NCBI RefSeq assembly: GCF_013184985.2
Contig: NZ_CP063418.1
Span: 186,001-250,000, forward strand
Length of the DNA: 64,000 bases
Direction of reading: 5' to 3'
From: Actinomyces faecalis
Lineage (GTDB): Bacteria > Actinomycetota > Actinomycetes > Actinomycetales > Actinomycetaceae
Position numbers and translations under genes: made by a program. Below the pieces are notes generated by a model, which saw only the letters and a program-made list of their open reading frames with translations, did no database searches and was not told the DNA's origin. Positions 40,167-49,046 of this stretch are shown piece after piece (position 1 is the first letter of the stretch; every line of letters starts with the position of its first letter).

Positions 40167-41294
40167 TCAGGCGGGCAGGCGCTTTCCGGTGGAAGCGGAG
40201 AAGATGTGCTCCTGACCAGGGCGGATGCGCACGTGGATCGTGTCGCCCGGCTGCGGGGCGGTGCGCGGAGGAACGCGGACGATCACCTGGCTGGAGTCCT
40301 CACCGGAGCCCAGCTTCTCCTCCGAGCTCTCGGCGCCGACCAGCTCGCCGTAGATGTAGGCGTCCGAGCCCAGCTCCTCGACGAAGGACAGGCGCACCGG
40401 GATGGAGTGCTCGTCCGTCTCGGAGACGACGTCGAGGGACTCGGGGCGGAAGCCGATGACGATCTTGCCGCCGTCCTCCGGAGTCATGGCGTCCAGGGTG
40501 GTCTTGGAGAGCTTGACCTTGGCCGAGCCGAGAGTGGCGACGTCGCCCTGGACGCTGAAGCGGCCCAGGTTCATGGCCGGGGAGCCGATGAAGCCGGCGA
40601 CGAACTCGTTGGCCGGGTGCTCGTACATGTCACGCGGGGTGCCAACCTGCTGCAGGACACCGTCCTTGAGGACCGCGATGCGGTCACCCATGGTGAGGGC
40701 CTCGGTCTGGTCGTGGGTGACGTAGACCGTGGTGACGCCGAGCGAGCGCTGCAGCGAGGCGATCTGGGTGCGAGTCTGGACACGCAGCTTGGCGTCCAGG
40801 TTGGACAGCGGCTCGTCCATGAGGAAGACCTTGGGCTTACGCACGATGGCGCGGCCCATGGCCACACGCTGGCGCTGACCACCGGACAGGGCCTTGGGCT
40901 TGCGGTCCAGGTACTCGGTCAGGCCCAGGATCTTGGCGGCCTCCTTGACTCGCTGCTCGATCTCGGCCTTGGGGGTGCCGGCGATCTTGAGCGCGAAGCC
41001 CATGTTGTCCGCGACCGACATGTGCGGGTACAGGGCGTAGTTCTGGAAGACCATGGCGATGTCACGGTCCTTCGGCTGGACGTCGGTCACGTCCTTGTCG
41101 CCGATGAGGATGCGGCCGGAGTTGACGTCCTCCAGGCCGGCGAGCATGCGCAGGGAGGTCGACTTACCGCAGCCGGAGGGGCCGACCAGGACGAGGAACT
41201 CGCCGTCCGCGATCTCGAGGTTGAGCTCGTCCACCGAGGGGCGGTCGTTGCCCGGGTAGATACGAGTGGCGTGGTCAAAGGTGACTGTTGCCAT
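40167..41294 (-). CDS. ABC transporter ATPase of the MsiK/UgpC type
   Basis: Cytoplasmic ATPase energising sugar ABC importers. 375 residues. Walker A GPSGCGKS (about 39-46), Q-loop VFQNYALYPHM, signature LSGGQRQR, Walker B VFLMDEPLSNLD and switch THDQTEA, then C-terminal OB/TOBE domains (about 240-375) as in MalK, UgpC and MsiK. No permease or binding protein is adjacent, which fits an MsiK-like ATPase shared by several sugar importers. This is inferred from context and not provable from the sequence. Confidence 0.9.
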   Translation of the reverse strand: MATVTFDHATRIYPGNDRPSVDELNLEIADGEFLVLVGPSGCGKSTSLRMLAGLEDVNSGRILIGDKDVTDVQPKDRDIAMVFQNYALYPHMSVADNMGFALKIAGTPKAEIEQRVKEAAKILGLTEYLDRKPKALSGGQRQRVAMGRAIVRKPKVFLMDEPLSNLDAKLRVQTRTQIASLQRSLGVTTVYVTHDQTEALTMGDRIAVLKDGVLQQVGTPRDMYEHPANEFVAGFIGSPAMNLGRFSVQGDVATLGSAKVKLSKTTLDAMTPEDGGKIVIGFRPESLDVVSETDEHSIPVRLSFVEELGSDAYIYGELVGAESSEEKLGSGEDSSQVIVRVPPRTAPQPGDTIHVRIRPGQEHIFSASTGKRLPA

Positions 41295-41516
41295 GGTTGC
41301 TTCCCTTCACCGGCAGGTACGTGCCGGACGATCCGTTGTGAAAGGTGCCTATGCGTGTCCGCATTGACACGTGCTGGTGGCAGGGTGCCGCCGGCTGGCC
41401 CATCGTGTCACAGTTCGGGGGCTGGTGGGTGGTCGCGTCGGCAGAGATCATGCCACAAGGTGTGTTGATTAGGTCACACGTGAGTTCCTGTCAGAGGGCG
41501 CCGGTACTGTGGCGGC

Positions 41517-43364
41517 ATGTCGTTACCCCCGCAGGAACCAGCCACCGTGCGCATGGCGAGCGTCTGCGCCGGGGCACAGGTCGGCGGGTACCGGCTGCTG
41601 CGGCGCCTGGGGGCGGGCGGTATGGGCGTGGTGTGGGAGGCCCAGGACGCTGACGGCCTGCACGTGGCGATGAAGATCCTTCACCCGCAGGTGGCTGCCG
41701 ACCCTGTGGCGCGAAAGCGCCTGGACCGGGAGGCCGGGGTCCTGGCGAGGGTGCACGGGCCTCGTGTCTCACGCGTGCTGGACATCGAGTCGGGGGACGA
41801 GTCGGCTGACGGCCTGACCTTCGTCGTCACCGAGCTCGTGGACGGGCCGAGCCTGCACGCCGAGGTCGAGCGTGAGGGCCCGTACGAGCTGCCGCGTGAC
41901 GCCGCGGACCTGGCTGACCTCGCCCACGGCCTGACCGAGGCTCTGCAGACCGTGCACGAGGCCGGTGTGGTCCATCGAGACCTCAAGCCCTCCAACGTCA
42001 TGCTCGGCCCGGACGGTCCGGTGCTCATCGACTTTGGGATCGCCCAGGTGGCTGACGACACCCGGCTGACCCAGACCGGACAGGTCACGGGTACCCCGGG
42101 CTTTATCGCCCCGGAGATGCTCGACGGCGCTCGCCCGGACCTGGAGGTCGACTGGTACGCCTGCGCCGGGGTCCTGCTCTTCGCCGTCACCGGGCGGCCC
42201 CCGTTTGGCACAGGGCCGTGGCAGACGGTCTTCCATCGTGTCTACGAGGGGCGCGTCGAGCTAGGGCAGCTGCCAGAGTGCTGGCCGGCGCTAGCGCAAG
42301 CCTTCAGGGCAGCGCTGGCGCCCGTGCGGGAGCGGCGCCTGGAGATCGAGGACCTGCTGGCCGTCATCGACGACGTGGCGGAGGGCGGGGACGGGAGCGC
42401 GGTCCTCGCTGGCCCGGAGGTCCTGGCTGACGATGCTCACAAGCCCTACGGGATCATGCCGGAGGCTGTGCCGGGGCAGGGTGAGCCGACGACCTGGCTG
42501 GAGCCGTCGTCGTCGCCCGAGACCGCCGTGCTGCCGCCGTCCTACGGGATGTCCCCTCGGTCTGCGGGGCCTGAGAGCACGGTACAGCCGCTGTCGGCTG
42601 AGCCTGTCCCGGTGCGGGAGCCGCCTTGGCGGCCGCGCACTGCCGTGACAGGGCAGGCCGTGGAGCCGCAGCCTCCTGCAGGCCTGGCTCCTCAGCCTGT
42701 GCCTGCCGGGGCGGGCTGGCAGCCAGGACCGGGTGGTGTGCCGGACTGGGCGAGGGAGCCGTCGTCTCACGGCGGCGTCGTGGCCTGTCTCGGGCTGTTC
42801 CTGGTTGCGCTGGGAGCCTGGGCGCCGTTGTGGGTGTGTGTCCTGCTGGTGGTGCTGACTGTCGTGGCCGGGACCGTCGGACGTGCTGGTGAGGCGCTGC
42901 GCTGGAGGCGGCTGCAGCGGGGGCAGGTGGTACGCGGGGATGTCGCACGGATGTGGGCGCTGAGTCCCTTCTACCTCCTGCGCTCGGTGCTGGTCACCAC
43001 CGTCTCGCTAGCGGTGGCGGTGGTGGTGCTGTACGCAGCAGCTTATCTCCTGGGGCTGCTGCCGGGGGCGGTCTCGCCGTCGGGCTACGTGCTGGGCGCC
43101 CGCCTTGGCCAGACGCAGCAGGAGGGGGTCTCGGGTCTGGTGCAGGTCGCCGTCGTCGCCCTGGGCCTGTGGTGGCTGCCTGGGGCGAGGCTGGCAAGGC
43201 GTGGGGCCGGGATGACGGTCGAGGCCCTGGCCAGGCCGCTGGCGGTGCGGGTCGTGCTCGCTCTGCTTCTCGTGGCGGCGACGGCGGCGCTGCTCGCCTC
43301 GCTGGTCTCGGGCACCCTGGCCACGGTGCCGGGAACGTCGCTCCTGGCGCTCATCGCTGGATGA
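41517..43364 (+). CDS. Membrane-linked Ser/Thr protein kinase
   Basis: 615 residues. Hanks-type kinase domain (about 20-280): P-loop LGAGGMGVVW, Lys in VAMKIL, HRDLKPSNVML, DFGIAQVAD, an activation loop with TQTGQVTGTPGFIAPE, and DVDWYACAGVLL-like subdomain IX written here as EVDWYACAGVLL. A Pro/Glu-rich linker (about 300-415) leads to four or five membrane segments (about 420-610) instead of PASTA domains. The ATG at 41517 has TACTGT 6 bases upstream and no Shine-Dalgarno, so it is probably leaderless. Confidence 0.92.
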   Translation: MSLPPQEPATVRMASVCAGAQVGGYRLLRRLGAGGMGVVWEAQDADGLHVAMKILHPQVAADPVARKRLDREAGVLARVHGPRVSRVLDIESGDESADGLTFVVTELVDGPSLHAEVEREGPYELPRDAADLADLAHGLTEALQTVHEAGVVHRDLKPSNVMLGPDGPVLIDFGIAQVADDTRLTQTGQVTGTPGFIAPEMLDGARPDLEVDWYACAGVLLFAVTGRPPFGTGPWQTVFHRVYEGRVELGQLPECWPALAQAFRAALAPVRERRLEIEDLLAVIDDVAEGGDGSAVLAGPEVLADDAHKPYGIMPEAVPGQGEPTTWLEPSSSPETAVLPPSYGMSPRSAGPESTVQPLSAEPVPVREPPWRPRTAVTGQAVEPQPPAGLAPQPVPAGAGWQPGPGGVPDWAREPSSHGGVVACLGLFLVALGAWAPLWVCVLLVVLTVVAGTVGRAGEALRWRRLQRGQVVRGDVARMWALSPFYLLRSVLVTTVSLAVAVVVLYAAAYLLGLLPGAVSPSGYVLGARLGQTQQEGVSGLVQVAVVALGLWWLPGARLARRGAGMTVEALARPLAVRVVLALLLVAATAALLASLVSGTLATVPGTSLLALIAG

Positions 43365-43497
43365 GTGGGCGCCGCTGGGGTGGAATGGGTCTCAGCCGTG
43401 GTGATGACTGGCGAGCGTGATGTGTCTGCGCCTATCGTGACCACGCAGAGTGAGTGATGATTCACTCGTCACTGTCACCGATGCTGAGGAGACCCGC

Positions 43498-44325
43498 GTG
43501 GCGAGCAACAGCCCCCGTCCGACCAAGGCTGAGCGGCGCTCGGCCGCTCGCGCCCAGGCCCAGGCTCTGCGTGAGGAGCAGGAGCGCAAGGAGCGGCGCG
43601 CCAAGATCACCCGTCGCTCCCTGCTGGGAGTCGGGGCGCTGGCTGTGGTGGGTATCGGCGCGGGCCTGGCCTACTCCGCCCGTGATGACGGCTCCCAGGG
43701 GGCTGCTGCGGTCGCTACGGACAAGGCGGACAAGAAGGGTGTGCCCTCCGTCGTCATGTCTGACGGGTCGTGGACCTACGGCAAGGGCATGGTCGCTGGC
43801 ACCGCCAACGAGGGCGCCACGGTGCTTGACGTCTACTTCGACTACTCCTGCCACTTCTGCGCCACCTTCGAGACCCTGCACGCTGACGAGATCGCTGACC
43901 TCGTCAACGCGGGCACGGTCACCCTCGTGCTGCACCCCTGCAAGATCCTGGGGATGGACTGGACGGACATGGTGATGAACGCCCAGGGCCTGGTCCTGGA
44001 TGAGGACCCCGAGCACGCCCTGGAGTTCCACAACACTGCCTCCGCCCTGTTCACCAAGATCTACAGCGCGCAGGACACCTCCATGATGACCGTGGACAAC
44101 CTCGTCGCCGCTGCGGACGAGGCCGGGGTCAAGGAGGAGGTCAGCGCGAAGTTCGCGGACGCCATCAAGGCCAACACCTACAGCGCGTGGACCGAGCTGG
44201 GTAACGAGACCTTCCAGGACAAGGGGCTCACCGGTACGCCGACGATCCAGCTCGACGGTGAGAGCGTGGACCTGGGATCGATCGGCACGTCCACGGGCCT
44301 GACTGACCTCATCAAGAAGGGCTGA
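43498..44325 (+). CDS. DsbA-like thioredoxin-fold protein, membrane or exported
   Basis: 275 residues from the GTG at 43498, chosen because GAGGAG lies 6 bases before it; the frame also opens at GTG 43450. A charged Ala/Arg/Glu-rich N-terminus leads to TRRSLLG and a hydrophobic segment (about 45-65), so a signal anchor or possible Tat signal. The DsbA/G-like domain holds the redox motif CHFC in FDYSCHFCATFE (about 118-121), then the cis-Pro in GTPTIQLDG. Probably a periplasm-side thiol oxidase or isomerase for exported proteins. Confidence 0.9.
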   Translation: MASNSPRPTKAERRSAARAQAQALREEQERKERRAKITRRSLLGVGALAVVGIGAGLAYSARDDGSQGAAAVATDKADKKGVPSVVMSDGSWTYGKGMVAGTANEGATVLDVYFDYSCHFCATFETLHADEIADLVNAGTVTLVLHPCKILGMDWTDMVMNAQGLVLDEDPEHALEFHNTASALFTKIYSAQDTSMMTVDNLVAAADEAGVKEEVSAKFADAIKANTYSAWTELGNETFQDKGLTGTPTIQLDGESVDLGSIGTSTGLTDLIKKG

Positions 44326-44427
44326 CACTCCTCACGCCCGCCACGCCTGTGGGGACTGACCGGTCTGGCGCGGGTACCTGCGGCGGGTTGGTCAACATCG
44401 CCGTCGGCCAGGTAGGCTGACGCGCGC

Positions 44428-44503
44428 GCCGTCTTAGCTCAGTTGGTAGAGCAGCTGTCTTGTAAACAGCAGGTCATCGGTTCGAGCCCGATAGACGGCT
44501 CCA
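44428..44503 (+). tRNA. tRNA-Thr(TGT) with encoded CCA
   Basis: Full cloverleaf: acceptor GCCGTCT/AGACGGC, D arm with AGTTGGTA, anticodon stem GCTGT/ACAGC with loop CTTGTAA (anticodon TGT), T loop TTCGAGC, discriminator T and CCA. The 3' part from 44455 is inside the 72-bp attachment repeat, so the element at 44.5-52.8 kb has integrated here and restored the gene. Confidence 0.97.
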
Positions 44504-44526
44504 CACTTTCCCCCGGAATCTCAACG
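44455..44526 (+). repeat. attL core (72-bp direct repeat)
   Basis: Identical to 52773-52844. It covers the tRNA-Thr from the anticodon stem through CCA and the first part of the downstream terminator. The next base differs (G here, A at attR). Confidence 0.95.
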
Positions 44527-44536
44527 GTTCCGGGGG
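44510..44536 (+). terminator. Terminator after tRNA-Thr
   Basis: CCCCCGGAA (44510-44518) pairs with TTCCGGGGG (44528-44536) around a 9-base loop. The left arm and loop are inside the att core, the right arm is on the element side, so the hairpin is a hybrid. It overlaps the approach to the int stop at 44543. Confidence 0.7.
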
Positions 44537-44542
44537 ATCGTC

Positions 44543-45874
44543 TTATCTGGCCTCAGTGGCCTTTGAACACATTTTGAGCACATTTCTTTTCGTCGCCGCG
44601 GCTCCCAGACGGTCCAGGGCCCCGGCCACGGCGTCCAGGTCGTCGGGGAAAAGGTCCGCGTAAGTGTCCAGCGTCATAGCCGCTGAGGCGTGGCCCAACA
44701 TGTTCTGCACCGCCTTCACATTGGCACCCGCGCTGATGGCCAGGGACGCCGCCGTGTGCCTCAGGTCGTGGACGGTGGGCCTCTTAAAGTCCCGGTCCCC
44801 CGCCCACAGGGGCGCGTCAGCTAGCGGGTCGCCGTCCCGGGCTCCAAGGAGGTTCCAGACGGCGGGCGTGGCCACCGGGTCACCCTCGCTCAGCGTCCGG
44901 CCCGTCAGGGCCTCTACGGCCTTCACGGTGGCCTTGTCGACAACCTCTGTCACTGGGACGCCTAGACGCTCTTGGAGGGCCCTCACGGCCCCTCCTACGG
45001 TCTCCCAGGCAGGCGTGAGCGCGTGGTCCTGGAGGTAGCTGCCTCTCAGCCTGCCTCCACGGGCCCCAACGAACAAAGGTTCGTCGCCGGGGCGACCGTT
45101 CGCCCGCTCCTCGATGATGTCAGCGAGGAAGAGAGGGTAGGCGACGGCTCTCCTGCCCTTACTGGTCTTAGGTTCGCCCTCGATGAGGGTTCCGCCTACG
45201 TCTGAGACGGTACGGACCACTCTTAGGCGGTGGGTGGTGGTGTCTGCGTCCTCCACGTTGAGGCCGGACATCTCTCCGATGCGTAGCCCGGTCCATCCGA
45301 GGGTCAGGATGTGGTCACTCCACGGGGTGCACGCGGCGGCTAGGCGTGCGAGCTGGGAGGGGTCCAGGTAGACGCGGGGCCGCTGCTTCATCTTGGGCAG
45401 GCTGGTGCCGGTGGCCGGGTTGGAGACGATCATGTGGTCACGCACGGCGGTGGCGAGGACCTTCGACAGGGCCCCGTGGGCCTGTCTGACGGTGGAGGCG
45501 GACAGGCCGCGCTCTGACAGCGCGCTCACCCACTCCTGGACGGCGGCGGGCTTGACCTGTGAGACCTGGACGCTGCCCCACCTGGGTAGGACGTAGGTGC
45601 GTGCCACGGAGTCGTCTTGGTGGAAGGTCTTGGGGCGTACGACGGCCTTGCGTGCTGTGAGCCAGTTGGTGGTGAGGTCTGCGACGGTGGTTCTTCCGGC
45701 TGCTACGGGGGTGAAGGCTCCGCGTCTCTTGGCGGCCTCCATCTCCTCGCCCCACACGGTGGCGTCGTGCTTGCGTCTGAAGCCGCGCTTCATGGTCTGG
45801 CGGCCTTCGGGGGTGCGGTAGCGGACCATGTACCGCTTCTCGCCCTTGCTGGTGGTGTAGGCGACGATGTTCAC
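44543..45874 (-). CDS. int: Tyrosine-recombinase integrase
   Basis: 443 residues. N-terminal arm-binding and core-binding (SAM-like) domains (about 1-170), then the catalytic domain with Arg in TGLRIGEMSG, the HDLRHTAAS box, His in LGHASAAMTL and the nucleophile Tyr in DTYADLF. The stop lies 16 bp inside the left attachment core, the usual place for a phage integrase. It catalyses integration into tRNA-Thr. A 19-bp repeat in its last codons (44564-44582) recurs near attR. Confidence 0.95.
   Translation of the reverse strand: MNIVAYTTSKGEKRYMVRYRTPEGRQTMKRGFRRKHDATVWGEEMEAAKRRGAFTPVAAGRTTVADLTTNWLTARKAVVRPKTFHQDDSVARTYVLPRWGSVQVSQVKPAAVQEWVSALSERGLSASTVRQAHGALSKVLATAVRDHMIVSNPATGTSLPKMKQRPRVYLDPSQLARLAAACTPWSDHILTLGWTGLRIGEMSGLNVEDADTTTHRLRVVRTVSDVGGTLIEGEPKTSKGRRAVAYPLFLADIIEERANGRPGDEPLFVGARGGRLRGSYLQDHALTPAWETVGGAVRALQERLGVPVTEVVDKATVKAVEALTGRTLSEGDPVATPAVWNLLGARDGDPLADAPLWAGDRDFKRPTVHDLRHTAASLAISAGANVKAVQNMLGHASAAMTLDTYADLFPDDLDAVAGALDRLGAAATKRNVLKMCSKATEAR
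44564..44582. repeat. 19-bp repeat near attL (possible arm site)
   Basis: TGAACACATTTTGAGCACA, identical to 52662-52680. It lies in the 3' end of int. Either an integrase arm-type site or a shared integrase 3' end. Confidence 0.7.
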
Positions 45875-45894
45875 GGGGCTATGGGTCCGTCCTC

Positions 45895-46133
45895 GAAGGT
45901 GGCAAAGGTGGCACGGTTATAGAGGGCTGCCACCTTCTGCCACCTTCGGGTTCCAGGGCAGCGCCAACCGCTGTTCGCGAAGGTGCCGAAGGTGCCAAAG
46001 GTGCCAGGACTATAGAGAGGCGACACCTTCTGCCACCTTCAGGGTTGGAAGTGGTCCCGGTCACTACCTGCGAAGGTCCCGAAGGTCCCGAAGGTCCCGT
46101 GGGTTTAGAGAGGGAGGACCTTCCGGGACCTTC
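45895..46133. repeat. Three palindromic arrays of 9-bp units next to int
   Basis: 298-bp gap between int and the repressor, without genes. Block 1 (45895-45947) has GAAGGTGGC units, a spacer with TTATAGAGGG, then GCCACCTTC units. Block 2 (45979-46040) uses GAAGGTGCC units and a spacer with CTATAGAG. Block 3 (46072-46133) uses GAAGGTCCC three times, a TTTAGAG spacer, then GGACCTTCC and GGGACCTTC. Each block has its own unit sequence, and in blocks 1 and 3 the arms match within the block. 45896-45954 is repeated inverted at 50215-50273. Confidence 0.9.
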
Positions 46134-46172
46134 GAGAGAGAAATCGACCGCCGTCATAGGTGGCGTCATAGG

Positions 46173-46649
46173 TCATTCGTCCTCGTCGTCCCTGACCTGT
46201 GTCTCCTCACCGACCTGGTCCCACTGGTGTGTGGCTTCCCACTCGGGGCGGTGGCTGACCTGGCGGGCTGCTGCTAGGCCGACGGGTGGTGGGGGCGGCG
46301 GGGTGGTTGGGAAGCGGCCGGTGACGACCACGCCGTCATTGTTGACTCGGGGCACTGCAACGAGCCCCAAAGCGAGCGCCTCCCATGGCAGGCGCTCACG
46401 TTCTTCGACGGCCGATACAGCATCGGCCATTACTCGGTCCGGTCGAGTCTGAGCACACAGGGCAATAGCCCCCAGTTCGTCAATCGTCATCGGGCGCTGA
46501 CCTAGCAACAACTGCGATAGGCGGCTACGGGAGATTCCAGACCTGTCGCTAACCGCAATCTGCGTCAGGCCTTGTGACGCAAGTCTCTCGGCCAGTATGC
46601 GGGCACACTCGCGCCCAACTTCACCAATGATGAGCGGTCCGCTTGGCAT
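46173..46649 (-). CDS. HTH-XRE repressor of the element
   Basis: 158 residues from ATG 46649. Helix-turn-helix near residues 25-60 (GLTQIAVSDRSGISRSRLSQ, then LLLGQRPMTIDELGAIALCA). A Pro-rich stretch (TTPPPPPPVG) and an acidic tail (VRDDEDE) follow. Position and orientation, divergent from the excisionase-like gene across three palindromic operators (46669-46741), fit the lysogeny or immunity repressor. Confidence 0.85.
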   Translation of the reverse strand: MPSGPLIIGEVGRECARILAERLASQGLTQIAVSDRSGISRSRLSQLLLGQRPMTIDELGAIALCAQTRPDRVMADAVSAVEERERLPWEALALGLVAVPRVNNDGVVVTGRFPTTPPPPPPVGLAAARQVSHRPEWEATHQWDQVGEETQVRDDEDE

Positions 46650-46668
46650 AAGCCAATCTTCACATGAA

Positions 46669-46741
46669 TCTGCGTATGCGGATAGCCGCACTTGCGGATC
46701 CTCATATGGGGATGTAACTTCAAGGTGTCCGCATTTGCGGA
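46669..46741. promoter_or_regulatory. Three operator palindromes between repressor and excisionase-like gene
   Basis: The best copy is TCCGCATTTGCGGA (46728-46741), a perfect palindrome. GCCGCACTTGCGGA (46685-46698) differs at two positions and TCTGCGTATGCGGA (46669-46682) at three. Their position in the divergent gap points to binding by the element's repressor. Confidence 0.8.
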
Positions 46742-46761
46742 ACGACCGAGAGGAACCGACC

Positions 46762-47019
46762 ATGCACTCACCGTCCCCCACCCACCCCACCGTGAGCGTG
46801 ATGCTCACCCCCGACGAGGCCGCGAAGCACCTTGGCGTCAAGGTCAGCACGCTCTCCTCGTGGCGCTACACCGGCGTAGGCCCCGCCTACTACCGGGTAG
46901 GCAACGGGCGCGGCTCAAACGTCCGCTACTACCTCGACGACCTCGACGACTGGCTCCGGGCCCGCCGCGTGGAGCCGGAGGCGGTGACCGAGAGTGCCGC
47001 CGCTGTCCGTACCGCCTGA
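46762..47019 (+). CDS. Excisionase-like small HTH protein
   Basis: 85 residues with a winged HTH of the HTH_17/Xis type: LTPDEAAKHLGVKVSTLSSW, then RYTGVGPAYYRVGNGRGSNV and the strand RYYLDDLDDWLRA. GAGAGGA precedes the ATG. First gene of the rightward operon, opposite the repressor. It could be the excisionase or an activator of the operon. Confidence 0.85.
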   Translation: MHSPSPTHPTVSVMLTPDEAAKHLGVKVSTLSSWRYTGVGPAYYRVGNGRGSNVRYYLDDLDDWLRARRVEPEAVTESAAAVRTA

Positions 47020-47173
47020 CGACGGCACCGCCGCCGCCCTGCTCGTCCTGGCCTTCTTCGTCCTCCCACTCTCCATTGAGCGGCTCCGTGGGCTAGTGGC
47101 CAGGCAAAAGCGAACCGCCGGAACGAAGCAGGTTCCGGCGGCTCAAACCCCCACCAACACGAACAAGTACTGA
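46994..47173 (+). CDS. Small single-pass membrane protein
   Basis: 59 residues from GTG 46994, overlapping the end of the excisionase-like gene by 26 bp. A hydrophobic segment (about 14-29, AALLVLAFFVLPLSIE) is followed by a basic tail (RLRGLVARQKR). GGAGG lies 12 bases before the GTG. It fills the gap exactly up to the ribosome-binding site of the next gene, which supports a real gene. Function unknown. Confidence 0.6.
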   Translation: MPPLSVPPDDGTAAALLVLAFFVLPLSIERLRGLVARQKRTAGTKQVPAAQTPTNTNKY

Positions 47174-47188
47174 AGGAGTGCTTCAACA

Positions 47189-47701
47189 ATGATCGACAAC
47201 CAGACCGCCAACGTCAACCCCGACGACCTTGACGACCTCGAAGAGGAAGAGATCTTCGACGAGCTCGCCAAGGGCAACCGCCCGCTCGTGACCTGGCAGC
47301 GGCCCGGTGACGGCACCGTAGACCACATCGACGTCTTCGCCTCCCCGCTGAGCCTTGAGGAGGTCCGATCCGTCGTCCGCACCCTGACGTGGCTCGCGGA
47401 GGAGCTGGCCGGTGAGCTGAGGGAGTGCGAGCCGTGGTGCACGCGTACCCACGCCACCGGTGCCCCGTGCTCCCGTGTCTACGGCTACGCATGCACCGAG
47501 CAGGACCCGGAGGCCCGTATCGCCCGGGAGGCCTTCGACGACGGCGTGCTGCACCTGGTAGGCCCCACCTATCAGCAGGTGGAAGCGCTCCAAGGCGATG
47601 AGCTGCGAGCCGCCGCCAGGGCATTCATGCGGGCCGCCTACGACCTTGACAGCTACGCCCGGACCCTTGAGGACGAGCAGCGGGCGGGTGAGGCGGCGTG
47701 A
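47189..47701 (+). CDS. Hypothetical protein of the element, Cys-containing
   Basis: 170 residues. An acidic N-terminus (DDLDDLEEEEIFDELAKG), a central strand-rich part (VDHIDVFASPLSLEEVRSVV), and a cysteine cluster CEPWCTRTHATGAPCSRVYG that resembles DUF6907-type WC..H patterns and could bind zinc. GAAGGAG precedes the ATG. Its stop overlaps the next GTG start. Confidence 0.8.
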   Translation: MIDNQTANVNPDDLDDLEEEEIFDELAKGNRPLVTWQRPGDGTVDHIDVFASPLSLEEVRSVVRTLTWLAEELAGELRECEPWCTRTHATGAPCSRVYGYACTEQDPEARIAREAFDDGVLHLVGPTYQQVEALQGDELRAAARAFMRAAYDLDSYARTLEDEQRAGEAA

Positions 47702-48147
47702 GCCTGATCTACTGCCTCCCGGTCCCCGACGGCGAGGTCAGCCCGCGTCATCTGGCGGCCCTGACCACCTCAGGGATCACGACAGCGGTTCGCACGGCGG
47801 GCGTGTCCCCCTTCGAGAACGCGCTGAGGCCGGGCGAGTACCTGTTCGACCTGGCCACCGCCCACGTCCGGGGCGGGAAGGTCATCCGGGCTGCTGTACC
47901 GAAGGACCTGTCCCTGAGGGAGATGGCTCGCGTAGCCACGGGCCTTCTGCAGCTCGACACCTACCCCGATGTGGTCGGGCCGCTCATTGAGAGGTCCGAG
48001 GCGTGCAGCCGTCACGACGGCTGCACGCTAGTGACTATCGGGGTCCCGGCGGGGGACCTGCTGGCCTCCGAGGCCGAGCGCCTGTGCGCTGAGGCCGACC
48101 ACGGCTGCGTCATGGCCACCACTGCCAGCACGGAGGTGACGGCATGA
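47698..48147 (+). CDS. Hypothetical protein of the element
   Basis: 149 residues, unrecognised. GTG start in a GTGA overlap with the preceding gene, and its own end overlaps the next ATG, so it is translationally coupled on both sides. Mixed alpha/beta composition with a CSRHDGCTLVTIG segment. No known motif. Confidence 0.75.
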   Translation: MSLIYCLPVPDGEVSPRHLAALTTSGITTAVRTAGVSPFENALRPGEYLFDLATAHVRGGKVIRAAVPKDLSLREMARVATGLLQLDTYPDVVGPLIERSEACSRHDGCTLVTIGVPAGDLLASEAERLCAEADHGCVMATTASTEVTA

Positions 48148-48461
48148 CGACGGCGGCACTGACCCCCGCTCAGCGCGACGCCCTGGCAGAACGCACCCTG
48201 CATTCAATGCCGCACCCGCCGTGGTGCGACGGGGAGAGGGTGTGCTGGGTTGACGTTGAACCAGACGGGCAGGTGCTGACCTACCACCGCCGCCGTTTCC
48301 CCGCTGTCACTGTTGAAGAGCGCTTCGACGGGAGCGTGGCTGCCTGCCCGGACTACATGGACGAGATGACCAGCGTCGCCGACATGCTGGCCTGTGCGTG
48401 GGACTTCGTGAGGGCCGCGGCCCTGACGTGGTGGCTGAGCCGTGGCCCGGCCCGGCACTGA
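48144..48461 (+). CDS. Hypothetical protein of the element
   Basis: 105 residues, unrecognised. ATGA overlap with the preceding gene. It contains HPPWCDGERVCWVDVEPDGQ with two cysteines, similar in style to the WC..H segment of the 170-residue protein two genes upstream, and a hydrophobic C-terminal helix (MLACAWDFVRAAALTWWLSR). Confidence 0.75.
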   Translation: MTTAALTPAQRDALAERTLHSMPHPPWCDGERVCWVDVEPDGQVLTYHRRRFPAVTVEERFDGSVAACPDYMDEMTSVADMLACAWDFVRAAALTWWLSRGPARH

Positions 48462-48548
48462 CCGTCAGGTCGGCGCCCTCCCCCGGCCCCTTGGGCTGCG
48501 CGCCCCAGGGGCCGGGGCCCCACCCCTCACGGCTGGGGGTGAGCGGGC

Positions 48549-49046
48549 GTGGGAGAGCAGCGGTTCGCTGACCTGAACCTCCGCGACCTCGCCGACACCG
48601 CCGAGAAGCACCTGCGTCAGGCCCTGGCCCGTACGGAGGCCGTCATGGCGTCCCAGCTGCGTCAGGCCCTGGCCCACAGTGCCAGCGGGCCCCTACCGGA
48701 GTGGATGGGGCGGGTCGACACCCTGACCCCGGAAGGGATGAAGGCGGTCACCGACACCGTGGCCATGGGGGAGCGCACCGGGTACCTGGCTGGCTGGCAG
48801 GCCGGGGCGTCCCAGGCCGGGGCCCTGCAACGACACCTGGGACGGGCCGAGGGGCAGGCGATGGCCCTACGGGCCCTGGCCGACGGCAGCACCCGCTACC
48901 TGACCGCCCACGCCCGAGCGCTCGGTGCCGACCTGGCGCGGGGCCGGGAGGCGGTACCTGACTACCCGGCCCTGTGCGAGCTGCGCGGCGAGGCCGAGCG
49001 CGCCGCCCGAGCACGAAGGACCCTGCAAGAAAGGAGGATCGCGTGA
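48549..49046 (+). CDS. Helical hypothetical protein of the element
   Basis: 165 residues, almost entirely helical and Ala/Arg/Leu-rich (for example LADTAEKHLRQALARTEAVM). Unrecognised. The GTG at 48549 follows GGGGGTGAGCGGGC. It overlaps the GTG start of the ATPase gene by 4 bp, so a partner or loader of that ATPase is possible. Confidence 0.75.
   Translation: MGEQRFADLNLRDLADTAEKHLRQALARTEAVMASQLRQALAHSASGPLPEWMGRVDTLTPEGMKAVTDTVAMGERTGYLAGWQAGASQAGALQRHLGRAEGQAMALRALADGSTRYLTAHARALGADLARGREAVPDYPALCELRGEAERAARARRTLQERRIA

Noticed and set aside
40035..41468. 477-codon plus frame opposite the ABC ATPase gene
   Set aside because: Antisense shadow of a gene with complete Walker and signature motifs.
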